The notes: generated by a model from the sequence alone, not told the origin. A stretch of DNA of 64,000 bases from Microbacterium commune (GCF_014836945.1 NZ_JACSPX010000001.1:1785970-1849969), one strand, 5' to 3'. Positions 37,513-45,494 are shown, numbered from the stretch's first letter. A program made the numbers and translations.

Positions 37513-38361
37513 ATGTTCCGCAAGTCGATCTACAAGACGCCCGCCCAGCTGCGCTCGATGCTCGAGCCGGGGCTGATCACCGCCGCGGCTCTCGACGCGA
37601 TCCGTCCGCTGGTGCGGGCGGGGGTGACGACCGCGGAGCTGGATGCCGTGGCCGAGCGCACCATCCTCGATCGCGGTGCGGAATCGAACTTCCAGCTCGT
37701 GCGCGGGTATCGCCACACGACGTGCATCTCGGTCAACGAGCAGGTCGTGCACGGCATCCCTGGTGACCGGGTGCTCGAGCCGGGCGACATCGTCTCGATC
37801 GACTGCGGCGCCCAGTTCAAGGGCTGGAACGGCGACAGCGCGGTGACCTTCGTGGTTCCCGATGCGTCCCGGCCGGAGCTCGTGGCGCGCCGGGAGGAGC
37901 TCTCCCGGGTCACCGAGGGGTCGATGTGGGCGGGCATCGCCGCCATGGCATCCGCATCCCATCTCGGCGACCTCGGAGCGGCCATCCAGGACTACATCGA
38001 GGCGCAGGGACCCTCAGAGGTGTCGGGGGAGACCTACGGCATCCTGCGCGAGTACGTCGGGCACGGCATCGGGCGCAAGATGCACGAGGCGCCCAGCGTG
38101 TTCAACTACCGCACTCCCGATGCCGGGGCCGAGATCCGCCCCGGGCTCGTGCTCGCCATCGAGCCGATGGTCACGGCCGGGGGAGAGGCGACGTTCATCG
38201 AGGACGACGACTGGACGGTCTCGACGATCGACGGCTCCGACGGATCGCACTGGGAGCACAGCGTGGCTCGTCACGAGGGCGGCATCTGGGTGCTCACCGC
38301 GCCCGACGGCGGCGCCGCCGGCCTCGCGCCCTTCGGCGTGACCCCCGTCCCCATCCCGTAG
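37513..38361 (+). CDS. map: Methionine aminopeptidase, type I
   Basis: 282-residue metalloprotease that removes initiator Met. Metal ligands appear in order: Asp in IVSIDCGAQFKGWNGD (both Asp), His in GHGIGRKMHEAP, Glu in AIEPMV and Glu in HWEHSVA. The HTTCISVNEQVVHGIPGDRV segment is typical. ATG 37513 is used; last gene of the secY unit. A nuclease-gene element separates it from the DsbA-like gene and infA. Confidence 0.96.
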   Translation: MFRKSIYKTPAQLRSMLEPGLITAAALDAIRPLVRAGVTTAELDAVAERTILDRGAESNFQLVRGYRHTTCISVNEQVVHGIPGDRVLEPGDIVSIDCGAQFKGWNGDSAVTFVVPDASRPELVARREELSRVTEGSMWAGIAAMASASHLGDLGAAIQDYIEAQGPSEVSGETYGILREYVGHGIGRKMHEAPSVFNYRTPDAGAEIRPGLVLAIEPMVTAGGEATFIEDDDWTVSTIDGSDGSHWEHSVARHEGGIWVLTAPDGGAAGLAPFGVTPVPIP

Positions 38362-38407
38362 CCCCCGAACCCTGTCGGCTCGGGGCCCGGCTTCGCGTCG
38401 CCGACTG

Positions 38408-38499
38408 GGCTGAGAAACCACTTCTCGCGTGGGAAACCACATCCAGCGTGGGAAACCACCTCTCAAGTGGTTTCTCGCGCTCGATATGGTTTCTCGCGC
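38408..38499. repeat. Left palindromic array of a 13-bp motif with 19-bp period
   Basis: Motif GCG(T/C)G(A/G)GAAACCA. Forward copies at 38408-38420 (degenerate), 38427-38439 and 38446-38458, then nine bases, then inverted copies TGGTTTCTCGCGC at 38468-38480 and 38487-38499. The period is exactly 19 bp on both sides and the six-base spacers differ. The inner forward and inverted copies can fold into a 14-bp RNA stem with a seven-base loop. The array contains the stop codon of the nuclease gene. Confidence 0.9.
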
Positions 38500-39458
38500 G
38501 GCCGGGATTTGAGGCTGGCCAGCTTCGCCGTCTTGCGCGGATGCTTGAGAGGCACACCAGCCGCACGCAGCGCCGTGACGAGCGGCGTGATCTTCCAGAC
38601 ATCGCTCAGGTCCCAACGCGCGAAGGCATGTCCATGTCGCCGCAGCCTGTCCTCTCTGCGCTTCTCGTTTCGCAGGTGCTGCTCCGCCTTCCTCGGGTCG
38701 TCGAAGTCATACTTCCCCCACCCGTCCGCTTCACCTATGGCGCCCACCGAGGGGAACAGGAAGTCGACGCGGTCATCTTCGCCCTCATAGTGGAACTCCC
38801 GCTGCAGCTCCGGATGCTCGAAACCGCACCAGCCGATGACAGCTCGGCTCACGCTCTCCGCCGGAGACTCCGCACGATCATCGGCGTGGTCGAGTACCCA
38901 GTTCATCCGACCGCGGCCGCGCCGGTTCCGTTGTGACAGCCCGAGATCCCGCATCCCCCTGACGCTGGTGAACCCCTGCTGCTTGGGCGAGATGGCCGCG
39001 TCGGCGACCGCGAGCCCCTGCGCGAGGGGGAGCACGCGCATCAGGTCTATGGCGGTGTCGACTGGAGAGGTGGTCAGCACGCCGCGGACGTCGCCGACCG
39101 CACGCGGGTCTGCGCCGGTGTGCACCGCGACGTTGCCGAAGCGCCGGGACGCCGAGCGGTCCGCGTCGTAGACGTGGATGTCTTTGGGTTCGTTGAAGTA
39201 GGGCAGCCCGAGCAGCACGGCGGCGGACTCGAGGCAGAGGACGGCGTCGGGATGCTTGCGGACGAACGCGTGGACCCGGACGGCGTATCGCTGCCAACCG
39301 GGAAGCTTCTCGTACGCCGCGCGTGCGACGTAGATCCCGGCGCGCACGCGTGCGTACTGTCGCACGCCGAGGCCGATGCCGAGCATCCGCGCCTCCGACG
39401 CCGTCAGAAGAGCGAGTGGCGACTGATTGATCGCTCGGTGGTCGAGGGTGATGGTCAT
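38463..39458 (-). CDS. AbiEi-like winged helix fused to a PD-(D/E)XK-type nuclease domain
   Basis: 331 residues. The N-terminal part (about 12-90) resembles the AbiEi antitoxin winged helix, with VRAGIYVARAAYEKLPGW, the usual basic residue before GIY. The C-terminal part (about 197-290) has ESPAESVSR, DDRVDF (Asp 232) and GEADGWGKY (Glu 243, Asp 245, Lys 249), the E...D...ExK layout of Vsr/DUF559-like nucleases. No AbiEii toxin is adjacent. ATG 39458 is chosen; the frame upstream runs through repeat DNA. The last eleven residues are encoded by the flanking repeats. Function unknown: nuclease or regulator. Confidence 0.8.
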   Translation of the reverse strand: MTITLDHRAINQSPLALLTASEARMLGIGLGVRQYARVRAGIYVARAAYEKLPGWQRYAVRVHAFVRKHPDAVLCLESAAVLLGLPYFNEPKDIHVYDADRSASRRFGNVAVHTGADPRAVGDVRGVLTTSPVDTAIDLMRVLPLAQGLAVADAAISPKQQGFTSVRGMRDLGLSQRNRRGRGRMNWVLDHADDRAESPAESVSRAVIGWCGFEHPELQREFHYEGEDDRVDFLFPSVGAIGEADGWGKYDFDDPRKAEQHLRNEKRREDRLRRHGHAFARWDLSDVWKITPLVTALRAAGVPLKHPRKTAKLASLKSRPREKPYRARETT

Positions 39459-39558
39459 ACGACTCGAGGATGCCTGGTTGGCTCTGGCCGCGCAGACGAA
39501 TCCGGCGATCTGTGGAGCATTCGGACGGAAGCGCTGGCTGTGCAGGGTGAGTGCGGCC

Positions 39559-39669
39559 GAAGCAGAAACCCCTTCGTGCGTGAGAAACCTCTTCCTGCGT
39601 GAGAACCCACCGCTGCGCTGGTTTCTCATGCGGAATCTGGTTTCTCGCGCTGGATCTGGTTTATGGGGC
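39559..39669. repeat. Right palindromic array of the same 13-bp motif
   Basis: Forward copies at 39559-39571 (degenerate), 39578-39590 and 39597-39609, nine bases, then inverted copies at 39619-39631, 39638-39650 and 39657-39669 (degenerate). Period 19 bp and a nine-base centre, as in the left array. It lies about 100 bp upstream of the nuclease gene start. Confidence 0.88.
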
Positions 39670-39708
39670 AGGGGAGGCGGCGGAGGAGGGGGAGGCGGAG
39701 GGGGGCGG
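39665..39708 (+). other. G-rich tract with quadruplex potential
   Basis: Many runs of two to six G, including GGGG, GGGG, GGGGG and GGGGGG, separated by one to a few bases. It begins at the outer edge of the right array. In the 381-bp stretch between the nuclease gene start and the DsbA-like gene there is nothing else besides the array and a weak promoter. Confidence 0.6.
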
Positions 39709-39810
39709 CCACCGGCAGGCGGCTCGCCGAAAGGAAGGGCGGAAGGCCGAAGGGCCCGCCGCCCGGGGGCTCACATGGCAGGCATAGCGTGCGCGGGGGA
39801 GAATGGACGC

Positions 39811-39816
39811 GACAAT
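39811..39816 (+). promoter_or_regulatory. -10-like GACAAT upstream of the DsbA-like gene
   Basis: GACAAT in a short AT-rich patch, 23 bases before ATG 39840. No clear -35. Confidence 0.3.
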
Positions 39817-39839
39817 TTTGTGCTGAAGATCGGACTGTC

Positions 39840-40499
39840 ATGGCCCACGCCCAGAGCAAGCCCAACTGGTTCGCCATCGGAATCTCCGCCGCCGTCGTCA
39901 TCGTGCTTGTCGCGCTGGGCGCGGTCGTCGTCTGGTTGAACAACCAGGCCACCGACGCGGGGCCGGCTCCGAAGGGCGAGATCGTCAACTCCGAGACCGG
40001 GGCCATCAGCTTCGGCGAGGGCGAGGACGTCGTCTCGACCTACATCGACTTCATGTGCCCGGCGTGCAACTCGTTCGAGCAGGCGTACGGCCAGCAGCTG
40101 CAGGAGGCCGCAGCGTCCGACCAGCTGACCCTCGAGGTGCACCCGATCGCGATCCTCGACCACCTCTCGCAGGGTACGGACTACTCGTCACGCGCAGCGG
40201 CGGCCATGTACTGCGTCGCCGAGAACAACCCCGACAAGGCGCTCGACTTCATGAACGCGCTGTTCGCGAACCAGCCTCAGGAGAACTCGACCGGCCTGAC
40301 CGACGATCAGCTGAAGGAGATCGCCGACCAGGTGGGCGCCGACAAGGCGGCGGAGTGCATCGACGACGGCACCTACCTGAAGTACGGCGCCGCGCAGGCC
40401 AAGGCGCACGAGATCACGGGCACTCCGACGGTCGAGATCAACGGCAAACGTCTCGACATCAGCGAGATCAACACCGAGCTCCCCAAGGTGCTGCCCTGA
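39840..40499 (+). CDS. Membrane-anchored DsbA-like thioredoxin-fold protein
   Basis: 219 residues. A basic N-terminus and one helix (about 11-33) anchor it, with the thioredoxin-fold domain outside. The redox pair is Cys 73 and Cys 76 in FMCPACNSFE, and the cis-Pro loop is ITGTPTVEING. This is the thioredoxin_4/DsbA-like family common in actinobacteria, probably acting on disulfides of exported proteins. A third Cys (YCVAEN) and a fourth (AECIDD) are present. It precedes infA with its own spacing of about 150 bp. Confidence 0.9.
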   Translation: MAHAQSKPNWFAIGISAAVVIVLVALGAVVVWLNNQATDAGPAPKGEIVNSETGAISFGEGEDVVSTYIDFMCPACNSFEQAYGQQLQEAAASDQLTLEVHPIAILDHLSQGTDYSSRAAAAMYCVAENNPDKALDFMNALFANQPQENSTGLTDDQLKEIADQVGADKAAECIDDGTYLKYGAAQAKAHEITGTPTVEINGKRLDISEINTELPKVLP

Positions 40500-40515
40500 T
40501 CGAGCCGGGCTTCAT

Positions 40516-40544
40516 TTGCCGCAGGGCCGCCAAGGGTATATCTT
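40516..40544 (+). promoter_or_regulatory. Candidate promoter of infA-rpmJ
   Basis: TTGCCG (40516-40521) and TATCTT (40539-40544), 17 bp apart, in a notably AT-rich patch; leader of about 100 bases before infA. Confidence 0.55.
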
Positions 40545-40651
40545 AGTTCTTTGGTGCCTTGTGCCTTGTTCCGGCGTGTCCGAACAGGTCGCACCACACT
40601 CATCACCCACCCACCGCAGATCGACCGATCTGCAGAAGCGTCAGCGAGGCT

Positions 40652-40873
40652 ATGGCTAAGAAAGACGGTGTCATCGAGATCGAGGGCGTCATTTCCGAGG
40701 CGCTGCCCAACGCGATGTTCCGCGTTGAGCTCAGCAACGGACACAAGGTGCTCGCCACGATCTCCGGAAAGATGCGGCAGAACTACATCCGCATCATCCC
40801 CGAGGACCGCGTGGTCGTGGAGCTCTCGCCCTACGATCTGACCCGCGGTCGGATCGTCTACCGCTACCGCTGA
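40652..40873 (+). CDS. infA: Translation initiation factor IF-1
   Basis: 73-residue OB-fold protein: [20 protein letters not shown] at the start, then [20 protein letters not shown] and [12 protein letters not shown] at the end. Standard length. ATG 40652 follows GCGAGG; rpmJ follows 65 bases later. Confidence 0.98.
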   Translation: MAKKDGVIEIEGVISEALPNAMFRVELSNGHKVLATISGKMRQNYIRIIPEDRVVVELSPYDLTRGRIVYRYR

Positions 40874-40938
40874 TCGGTCGAGAAGTAACACCCCAGGCGT
40901 TCCCGCCTGCCCGGTGAAGACAGCGAACAGGAAACATC

Positions 40939-41055
40939 ATGAAGGTCAACCCCAGCGTCAAGCCCATCTGCGACCACTGCCGCGTGATCCGTCGTCACGG
41001 TCGCGTCATGGTCATCTGCAAGTCGAACCCGCGTCACAAGCAGCGCCAGGGCTGA
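40939..41055 (+). CDS. rpmJ: 50S ribosomal protein L36
   Basis: 38-residue L36 ([20 protein letters not shown] at the start, ending KQRQG). The zinc ligands of the C+ form are all present: Cys 11, Cys 14, Cys 27 and His 33. This short gene lies between infA and rpsM, its usual place, and follows the SD CAGGAAA. Confidence 0.97.
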   Translation: MKVNPSVKPICDHCRVIRRHGRVMVICKSNPRHKQRQG

Positions 41056-41233
41056 GCAGGGGTCGGGCCACGTGCTTCGGTATCGGGCCCGGCAGCTGAA
41101 GAACTGAACATCGAAAACAGGCAGCATCGGATGCCGCGGCTCGCCCCTCACGGGCGATCGCGGCGGACACCTCGGGGCGGAGGCCCGGGACCGGATGCTG
41201 CTCCACACCTCCACAACACTCCAGGAGAACCGC

Positions 41234-41608
41234 ATGGCACGTCTTGCCGGCGTTGACATCCCGCGCGACAAGCGCGTGGTGATCGCCCTCACCTACATCT
41301 ACGGCATCGGCCGCACCCGCTCCGTCGAGATCCTTCAGGCGACCGAGATCGACGAGTCGATCCGCGTCAAGGACCTCACCGACGAGCAGCTCATCGCACT
41401 GCGCGATCACATCGAAGGCAATTACAAGGTGGAGGGTGACCTGCGCCGCGAGGTCGCCGCCGACATCCGCCGCAAGGTCGAGATCGGCTCCTACGAGGGT
41501 CTGCGTCACCGCCGCGGCCTTCCGGTCCGCGGTCAGCGCACCAAGACCAACGCGCGTACCCGCAAGGGCCCGAAGCGCACCGTCGCCGGCAAGAAGAAGG
41601 CCCGCTAA
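41234..41608 (+). CDS. rpsM: 30S ribosomal protein S13
   Basis: 124-residue S13: [32 protein letters not shown], and the basic tail from [20 protein letters not shown] to GKKKAR. ATG 41234 is used because the CCAGGAGAA SD precedes it; the in-frame codons back to 41195 are not S13. The 178-bp gap behind rpmJ contains GC-rich inverted repeats but no gene. Confidence 0.98.
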   Translation: MARLAGVDIPRDKRVVIALTYIYGIGRTRSVEILQATEIDESIRVKDLTDEQLIALRDHIEGNYKVEGDLRREVAADIRRKVEIGSYEGLRHRRGLPVRGQRTKTNARTRKGPKRTVAGKKKAR

Positions 41609-41635
41609 GCGGCCAGGGAATAGGAGAACACTTTC

Positions 41636-42034
41636 ATGGCTGCACCCAAGGCCGCCGCGCGCAAGCCGCGCCGCAAGGAAAAGAAGAACATCGCGCTGGG
41701 CCAGGCCCACATCAAGTCGACGTTCAACAACACCATCGTCTCGATCACCGACCCGTCCGGCGCTGTCATCAGCTGGGCCTCGTCGGGTGGCGTGGGCTTC
41801 AAGGGCTCGCGCAAGTCGACGCCGTACGCCGCCGGCATGGCCGCGGAGTCCGCTGCCCGCCAGGCGGCAGAGCACGGCGTCAAGAAGGTCGACGTCTTCG
41901 TGAAGGGTCCGGGCTCCGGCCGCGAGACCGCGATCCGCTCGCTGCAGGCCGCCGGCCTCGAGGTGGGGTCCATCCAGGACGTCACGCCTCAGGCCCACAA
42001 CGGCTGCCGCCCGCCGAAGCGCCGTCGCGTCTGA
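41636..42034 (+). CDS. rpsK: 30S ribosomal protein S11
   Basis: 132-residue S11: [20 protein letters not shown], then [19 protein letters not shown] and [18 protein letters not shown] at the end. Normal length. rpsD, which follows in many actinobacteria, is not present. Confidence 0.98.
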   Translation: MAAPKAAARKPRRKEKKNIALGQAHIKSTFNNTIVSITDPSGAVISWASSGGVGFKGSRKSTPYAAGMAAESAARQAAEHGVKKVDVFVKGPGSGRETAIRSLQAAGLEVGSIQDVTPQAHNGCRPPKRRRV

Positions 42035-42040
42035 TCTCGC

Positions 42041-42083
42041 AGTCTGCCCTTCCTGAGCCCACGCGGCACGGGAGGGGCAGACT
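42041..42083 (+). terminator. Hairpin between rpsK and rpoA
   Basis: 13-bp stem AGTCTGCCCTTCC / GGAGGGGCAGACT (one G-U) with a 17-base loop, seven bases after the rpsK stop. No T tract. It may attenuate read-through into rpoA; a CACATG/CATGTG pair (42121-42144) around a CATATAG -10-like patch follows. Confidence 0.5.
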
Positions 42084-42161
42084 CGCCCCCAGATTCCCCA
42101 CAACTTCAGACCTCACCCCACACATGTCATATAGCGGGCATGTGATCGAAAGGAACACATA

Positions 42162-43151
42162 GTGCTCATCGCACAGCGTCCCACTCTCACCGAGGAGAAG
42201 ATCTCCGAGAACCGCAGCCGGTTCGTCATCGAGCCGCTGGAGCCCGGTTTCGGATACACGATCGGCAACGCGCTGCGTCGCAGCCTGCTCTCGTCGATCC
42301 CCGGCGCATCGGTCACCACCATTCGCATCGACGGCGTGCTGCACGAGTTCAGCACGATCCCCGGTGTGAAGGAGGACGTGACCGAGATCATCCTCAACAT
42401 CAAGCAGCTGGTCGTCTCCAGCGAGCGCGACGAGCCCATCACCGCGTACCTGCGCAAGACGGGCGCCGGCGAGGTCACCGCAGCCGACATCTCCGCTCCG
42501 GCGGGTGTCGAGGTGCACAACCCCGACCTGGTCATCGCGACGCTCAACGACACCGCTCGCTTCGAGCTCGAGCTGACCATCGAGCGCGGCCGCGGCTACG
42601 TCTCGGCCGCTCAGAACCGCAACGAGTACGCTGAGGCCGGCCAGATCCCGGTCGACTCGATCTACTCGCCGGTGCTCAAGGTCAGCTACCGCGTCGACGC
42701 CACCCGTGCCGGTGAGCGCACCGACTTCGACAAGCTCGTGCTGGACGTCGAGACCAAGTCCTCGATCCTCCCGCGCGACGCCGTCGCCTCCGCAGCCAAG
42801 ACCCTCACCGAGCTGTTCGGCCTCGCCCGCGAGCTGAACGTCGAGGCCGAGGGCATCGAGATCGGCCCCGCGCCGGTCGAGGCTGTGCTCTCCAGCGAGC
42901 TCTCCATGCCGATCGAGGACCTCGATCTGTCGGTTCGCTCGTACAACTGCCTCAAGCGCGAGGGCATCAACACCGTCTCGGAGCTGGTCGCCCTTTCCGA
43001 GACGCAGCTGATGAACATCCGCAATTTCGGACAGAAGTCGGTCGACGAGGTGCGCGACAAGCTCGTCTCGCTCGGTCTGTCGCTGAAGGATTCGGTGCCC
43101 GGTTTCGACGGCGCCCACTTCTACAGCGCAGGCGAAGACGAGTCCTTCTGA
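42162..43151 (+). CDS. rpoA: DNA-directed RNA polymerase subunit alpha
   Basis: 329 residues. The N-terminal dimerisation domain has [20 protein letters not shown] and [17 protein letters not shown]. The C-terminal domain (about 245-325), which binds UP elements and activators, has [20 protein letters not shown] and [17 protein letters not shown] 42162 follows AAAGGA. Followed by rplQ after 35 bases. Confidence 0.98.
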   Translation: MLIAQRPTLTEEKISENRSRFVIEPLEPGFGYTIGNALRRSLLSSIPGASVTTIRIDGVLHEFSTIPGVKEDVTEIILNIKQLVVSSERDEPITAYLRKTGAGEVTAADISAPAGVEVHNPDLVIATLNDTARFELELTIERGRGYVSAAQNRNEYAEAGQIPVDSIYSPVLKVSYRVDATRAGERTDFDKLVLDVETKSSILPRDAVASAAKTLTELFGLARELNVEAEGIEIGPAPVEAVLSSELSMPIEDLDLSVRSYNCLKREGINTVSELVALSETQLMNIRNFGQKSVDEVRDKLVSLGLSLKDSVPGFDGAHFYSAGEDESF

Positions 43152-43186
43152 AACCCGACATCTTTCTGACCAGGAGCTAGACGATT

Positions 43187-43705
43187 ATGCCCAAGCCCAC
43201 CAAGGGTCCCCGCCTCGGAGGCGGCCCCGCACACGAGCGCCTTCTTCTCGCGAACCTCGCGGCAGCGCTCTTCACCCACAAGTCGATCAAGACGACCGAG
43301 ACCAAGGCGAAGCGCCTGCGTCCGCTGGCCGAGCGCCTGATCACGCTCGGCAAGCGCGGCGACCTGCACGCGCGTCGTCGTGCGCTCACGGTGCTGCGCA
43401 CCAACAAGGACGCCGCGCACGTGCTGTTCAACGAGATCGCGCCGCTGGTCGCCGACCGTCAGGGTGGCTACACCCGCATCACGAAGATCGGCAACCGCAA
43501 GGGCGACAACGCCCCGATGGCCGTGATCGAGCTCGTCCTCGAGCCCGTCACCCCGAAGAAGAAGGCCGCTGCGAAGCCGGCCGTCAAGGCCGAGGCCCCC
43601 AAGGCCGAGAAGGTCGAGGAGGCTCCCGTCGAGGAGACCACCGAGGCTCCGGTCGAGGCCGCTGAGGAGACCACCGAGGCTCCCGCCGAGGAGAAGTCCG
43701 AGTAA
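43187..43705 (+). CDS. rplQ: 50S ribosomal protein L17 with acidic Ala/Glu-rich tail
   Basis: 172 residues. The L17 core (first 120) has [20 protein letters not shown] and [20 protein letters not shown]. The last roughly 50 residues are Ala, Glu, Lys, Pro and Thr with repeated VEE(T/A)/EAP phrases, so the protein is longer than the common 120-130 residues. Last gene of the rpoA unit; a terminator follows 16 bases later. Confidence 0.97.
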   Translation: MPKPTKGPRLGGGPAHERLLLANLAAALFTHKSIKTTETKAKRLRPLAERLITLGKRGDLHARRRALTVLRTNKDAAHVLFNEIAPLVADRQGGYTRITKIGNRKGDNAPMAVIELVLEPVTPKKKAAAKPAVKAEAPKAEKVEEAPVEETTEAPVEAAEETTEAPAEEKSE

Positions 43706-43721
43706 GTCCTCTCTTCTGCAC

Positions 43722-43759
43722 AAGAAGCCCGTCGTCCCTTCCGGGGCGGCGGGCTTCTT
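43722..43759 (+). terminator. Terminator after rplQ
   Basis: 17-bp stem AAGAAGCCCGTCGTCCC / GGGGCGGCGGGCTTCTT (two G-U pairs) with a TTCC loop. It may also serve the convergent ligase gene ending at 43799. Confidence 0.8.
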
Positions 43760-43798
43760 CGCGCAGGTGCGCAGTCGCGCAGCGGGCCGTGAACAGGG

Positions 43799-45382
43799 TC
43801 AGCCGCGGTCTCGCATCCGCAGATCCTTGCGCAGGATCTTCCCGGATGCCGATTTCGGGATGGCGTCGATGAACTCCACCTGCCGCACCTTCTCGTGCGG
43901 TGCGACCCTCGCCGCCACGAACGTCATGACGTCCTCCGCGGTGAGCGCGGCATCCTTCTGCGGCACGACGAACGCCTTCGGCACCTCCTGTCCGTCGTCG
44001 TCGTTCGCGCCGATCACCGCGGCGTCGGCGACCAGCGGATGCTCGAGCAGCACCGCCTCGAGCACCGCCGGCGCCACCTGGTACCCCTTGTACTTGATCA
44101 GCTCCTTGAGGCGGTCGACGATCCGGAACATCCCGTCCGCCGACACGGTCGCGATGTCTCCTGTGTGCAGCCAGCCGTCGGCATCCAGCATCTCCGCCGT
44201 GGCATCCGGACGATTCAGGTAGCCGACCATGACCTGCGGGCCGCGCACCCACAGCTCGCCGGCAGCGCTGTCGCCCTCCGCGGGGACCGCGAGATCGGCG
44301 CCCGTCTCGGGATCGACGATCCGGGCCTCGGTGTTCGGCACCAGCGGGCCGATCGACGACTTGTCGATCTCGGGTCGACCCGCCGGTATCAGGTTCACGG
44401 CGGGGCTGGTCTCGGTCATCCCGTATCCCTGCACCACCTCGCAGCCGAGGCGGGTCGCGACCGCGGCGGCCAGTGCGCCGTCGAGCGGAGCGGCGCCCGA
44501 GAAGATCACCTTGACGGCCGACAGGTCGTACTGGTCGACGACCGGATGCTTCGCCAGCGCGACGGCGATGGGCGGCGCGACGAACACCCAGGTGGTGCGG
44601 TGCTCGGCGATGATGCGCAGGAACTCGGGGAGGTCGAACCTCGGCATGGTGACGAGCCCGGCCCGTTGCCGCAGCGCGAAGTTGAGCAGCACGGTCATGC
44701 CGTAGATGTGGAAGAACGGCAGCACTGCCAGCACCCGGTCGGTGTGGTCGACGTCGAGCAGGGGGCGGCACTGGGCGACATTGGCCACGAGGTTGCGGTG
44801 CGTGAGCATCACGCCCTTCGGTCGCCCCGTCGTGCCCGAGGAGTAGGGGAGCACGGCGAGGTGGGTGGCCGGGTCGAACGTCACGTCGGGAGCAGGGTGG
44901 CCCTCGCCGAGCAGGTCGCGCAGGCTGGGATGCCCGTCAGCGCCGTCGAGCACGATGAGGTGGTCATCGGCGATGCCGCGCTGCGCTGCGGCTGCCTTGG
45001 CGCCGGCGAGCAGCGGCGACACCGTCACGAGCCACTCCGCGCCCGCGTCGTCGAGCTGGTTCGCGATCTCGTCGGGGGTGTACAGGGAGTTGATGGTGGT
45101 GGCGGTCGCCCCCGCGCGCAGGATGCCGTGGAACACCGTGGCGAATGCCGGCACGTTCGGGCAGAGCACGCCCACTCGGTCGCCGACGGCGATCCCCCGT
45201 GCGGCGAGAGCGCCTGCGAACAGACCGATCTGTGCGACCAGCTGGCGGTACGTCGTCTCGGCACCTGTCGTGCCGTCGACGATCGCGACGGCGTCCAGTG
45301 TCGTCTCGTCGAGCTCGGAGAACAGGTAGTCGTAGATCGTCACGGCCGGGATGTGCACGTCGGCCAGAGGGCTGCGAAGCAT
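43799..45382 (-). CDS. AMP-forming acyl-CoA ligase (4-coumarate:CoA ligase-like)
   Basis: 527-residue adenylate-forming enzyme that activates a carboxylic acid with ATP and CoA. The P-loop-like motif YSSGTTGRPKGV is at about 180-191, followed by QGYGMTETSP, GWLHTGDIA and the hinge VDRLKELIKYKGYQVAPA; the catalytic Lys is in PKSASGKILR near the end. Closest in layout to 4-coumarate- or medium-chain acyl-CoA ligases; the substrate is unknown. It is not MenE by length or motifs. ATG 45382 follows a consensus AAGGAG. A palindrome sits in its promoter. Confidence 0.9.
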   Translation of the reverse strand: MLRSPLADVHIPAVTIYDYLFSELDETTLDAVAIVDGTTGAETTYRQLVAQIGLFAGALAARGIAVGDRVGVLCPNVPAFATVFHGILRAGATATTINSLYTPDEIANQLDDAGAEWLVTVSPLLAGAKAAAAQRGIADDHLIVLDGADGHPSLRDLLGEGHPAPDVTFDPATHLAVLPYSSGTTGRPKGVMLTHRNLVANVAQCRPLLDVDHTDRVLAVLPFFHIYGMTVLLNFALRQRAGLVTMPRFDLPEFLRIIAEHRTTWVFVAPPIAVALAKHPVVDQYDLSAVKVIFSGAAPLDGALAAAVATRLGCEVVQGYGMTETSPAVNLIPAGRPEIDKSSIGPLVPNTEARIVDPETGADLAVPAEGDSAAGELWVRGPQVMVGYLNRPDATAEMLDADGWLHTGDIATVSADGMFRIVDRLKELIKYKGYQVAPAVLEAVLLEHPLVADAAVIGANDDDGQEVPKAFVVPQKDAALTAEDVMTFVAARVAPHEKVRQVEFIDAIPKSASGKILRKDLRMRDRG

Positions 45383-45421
45383 GTGATCTCCTTCGATCAG
45401 AGCGGGCGGCTTGTGAGCGTC

Positions 45422-45451
45422 AGTCTCGCACGGGCTGAGACACCGTCTCAA
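45422..45451 (-). promoter_or_regulatory. Promoter of the acyl-CoA ligase with an embedded palindrome
   Basis: On the minus strand, TTGAGA and GAGACT are 18 bp apart. The perfect 6-bp inverted repeat TGAGAC-ACC-GTCTCA (45436-45450) overlaps the -35 and spacer, the placement expected for a TetR- or MarR-type repressor site. No such regulator gene is adjacent. Confidence 0.5.
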
Positions 45452-45494
45452 TGGTCCGGAATCGAGTGCGGATCGTGACGCCCGGCCCCGGCGA

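Noticed and set aside
38408..38499. Regular repeats considered as a CRISPR array
   Set aside because: Repeat 13 bp, spacers only six bases, copies switch orientation around a centre, and there are no cas genes.
38463..39458. Classical type IV AbiE toxin-antitoxin module
   Set aside because: No AbiEii nucleotidyltransferase gene on either side; only the AbiEi-like helix-turn-helix is present, fused to a nuclease-like domain.
43799..45382. Acyl-CoA ligase considered as MenE (o-succinylbenzoate:CoA ligase)
   Set aside because: Too long for typical actinobacterial MenE, resembles 4-coumarate:CoA ligases, and lies 36 kb from the men genes.
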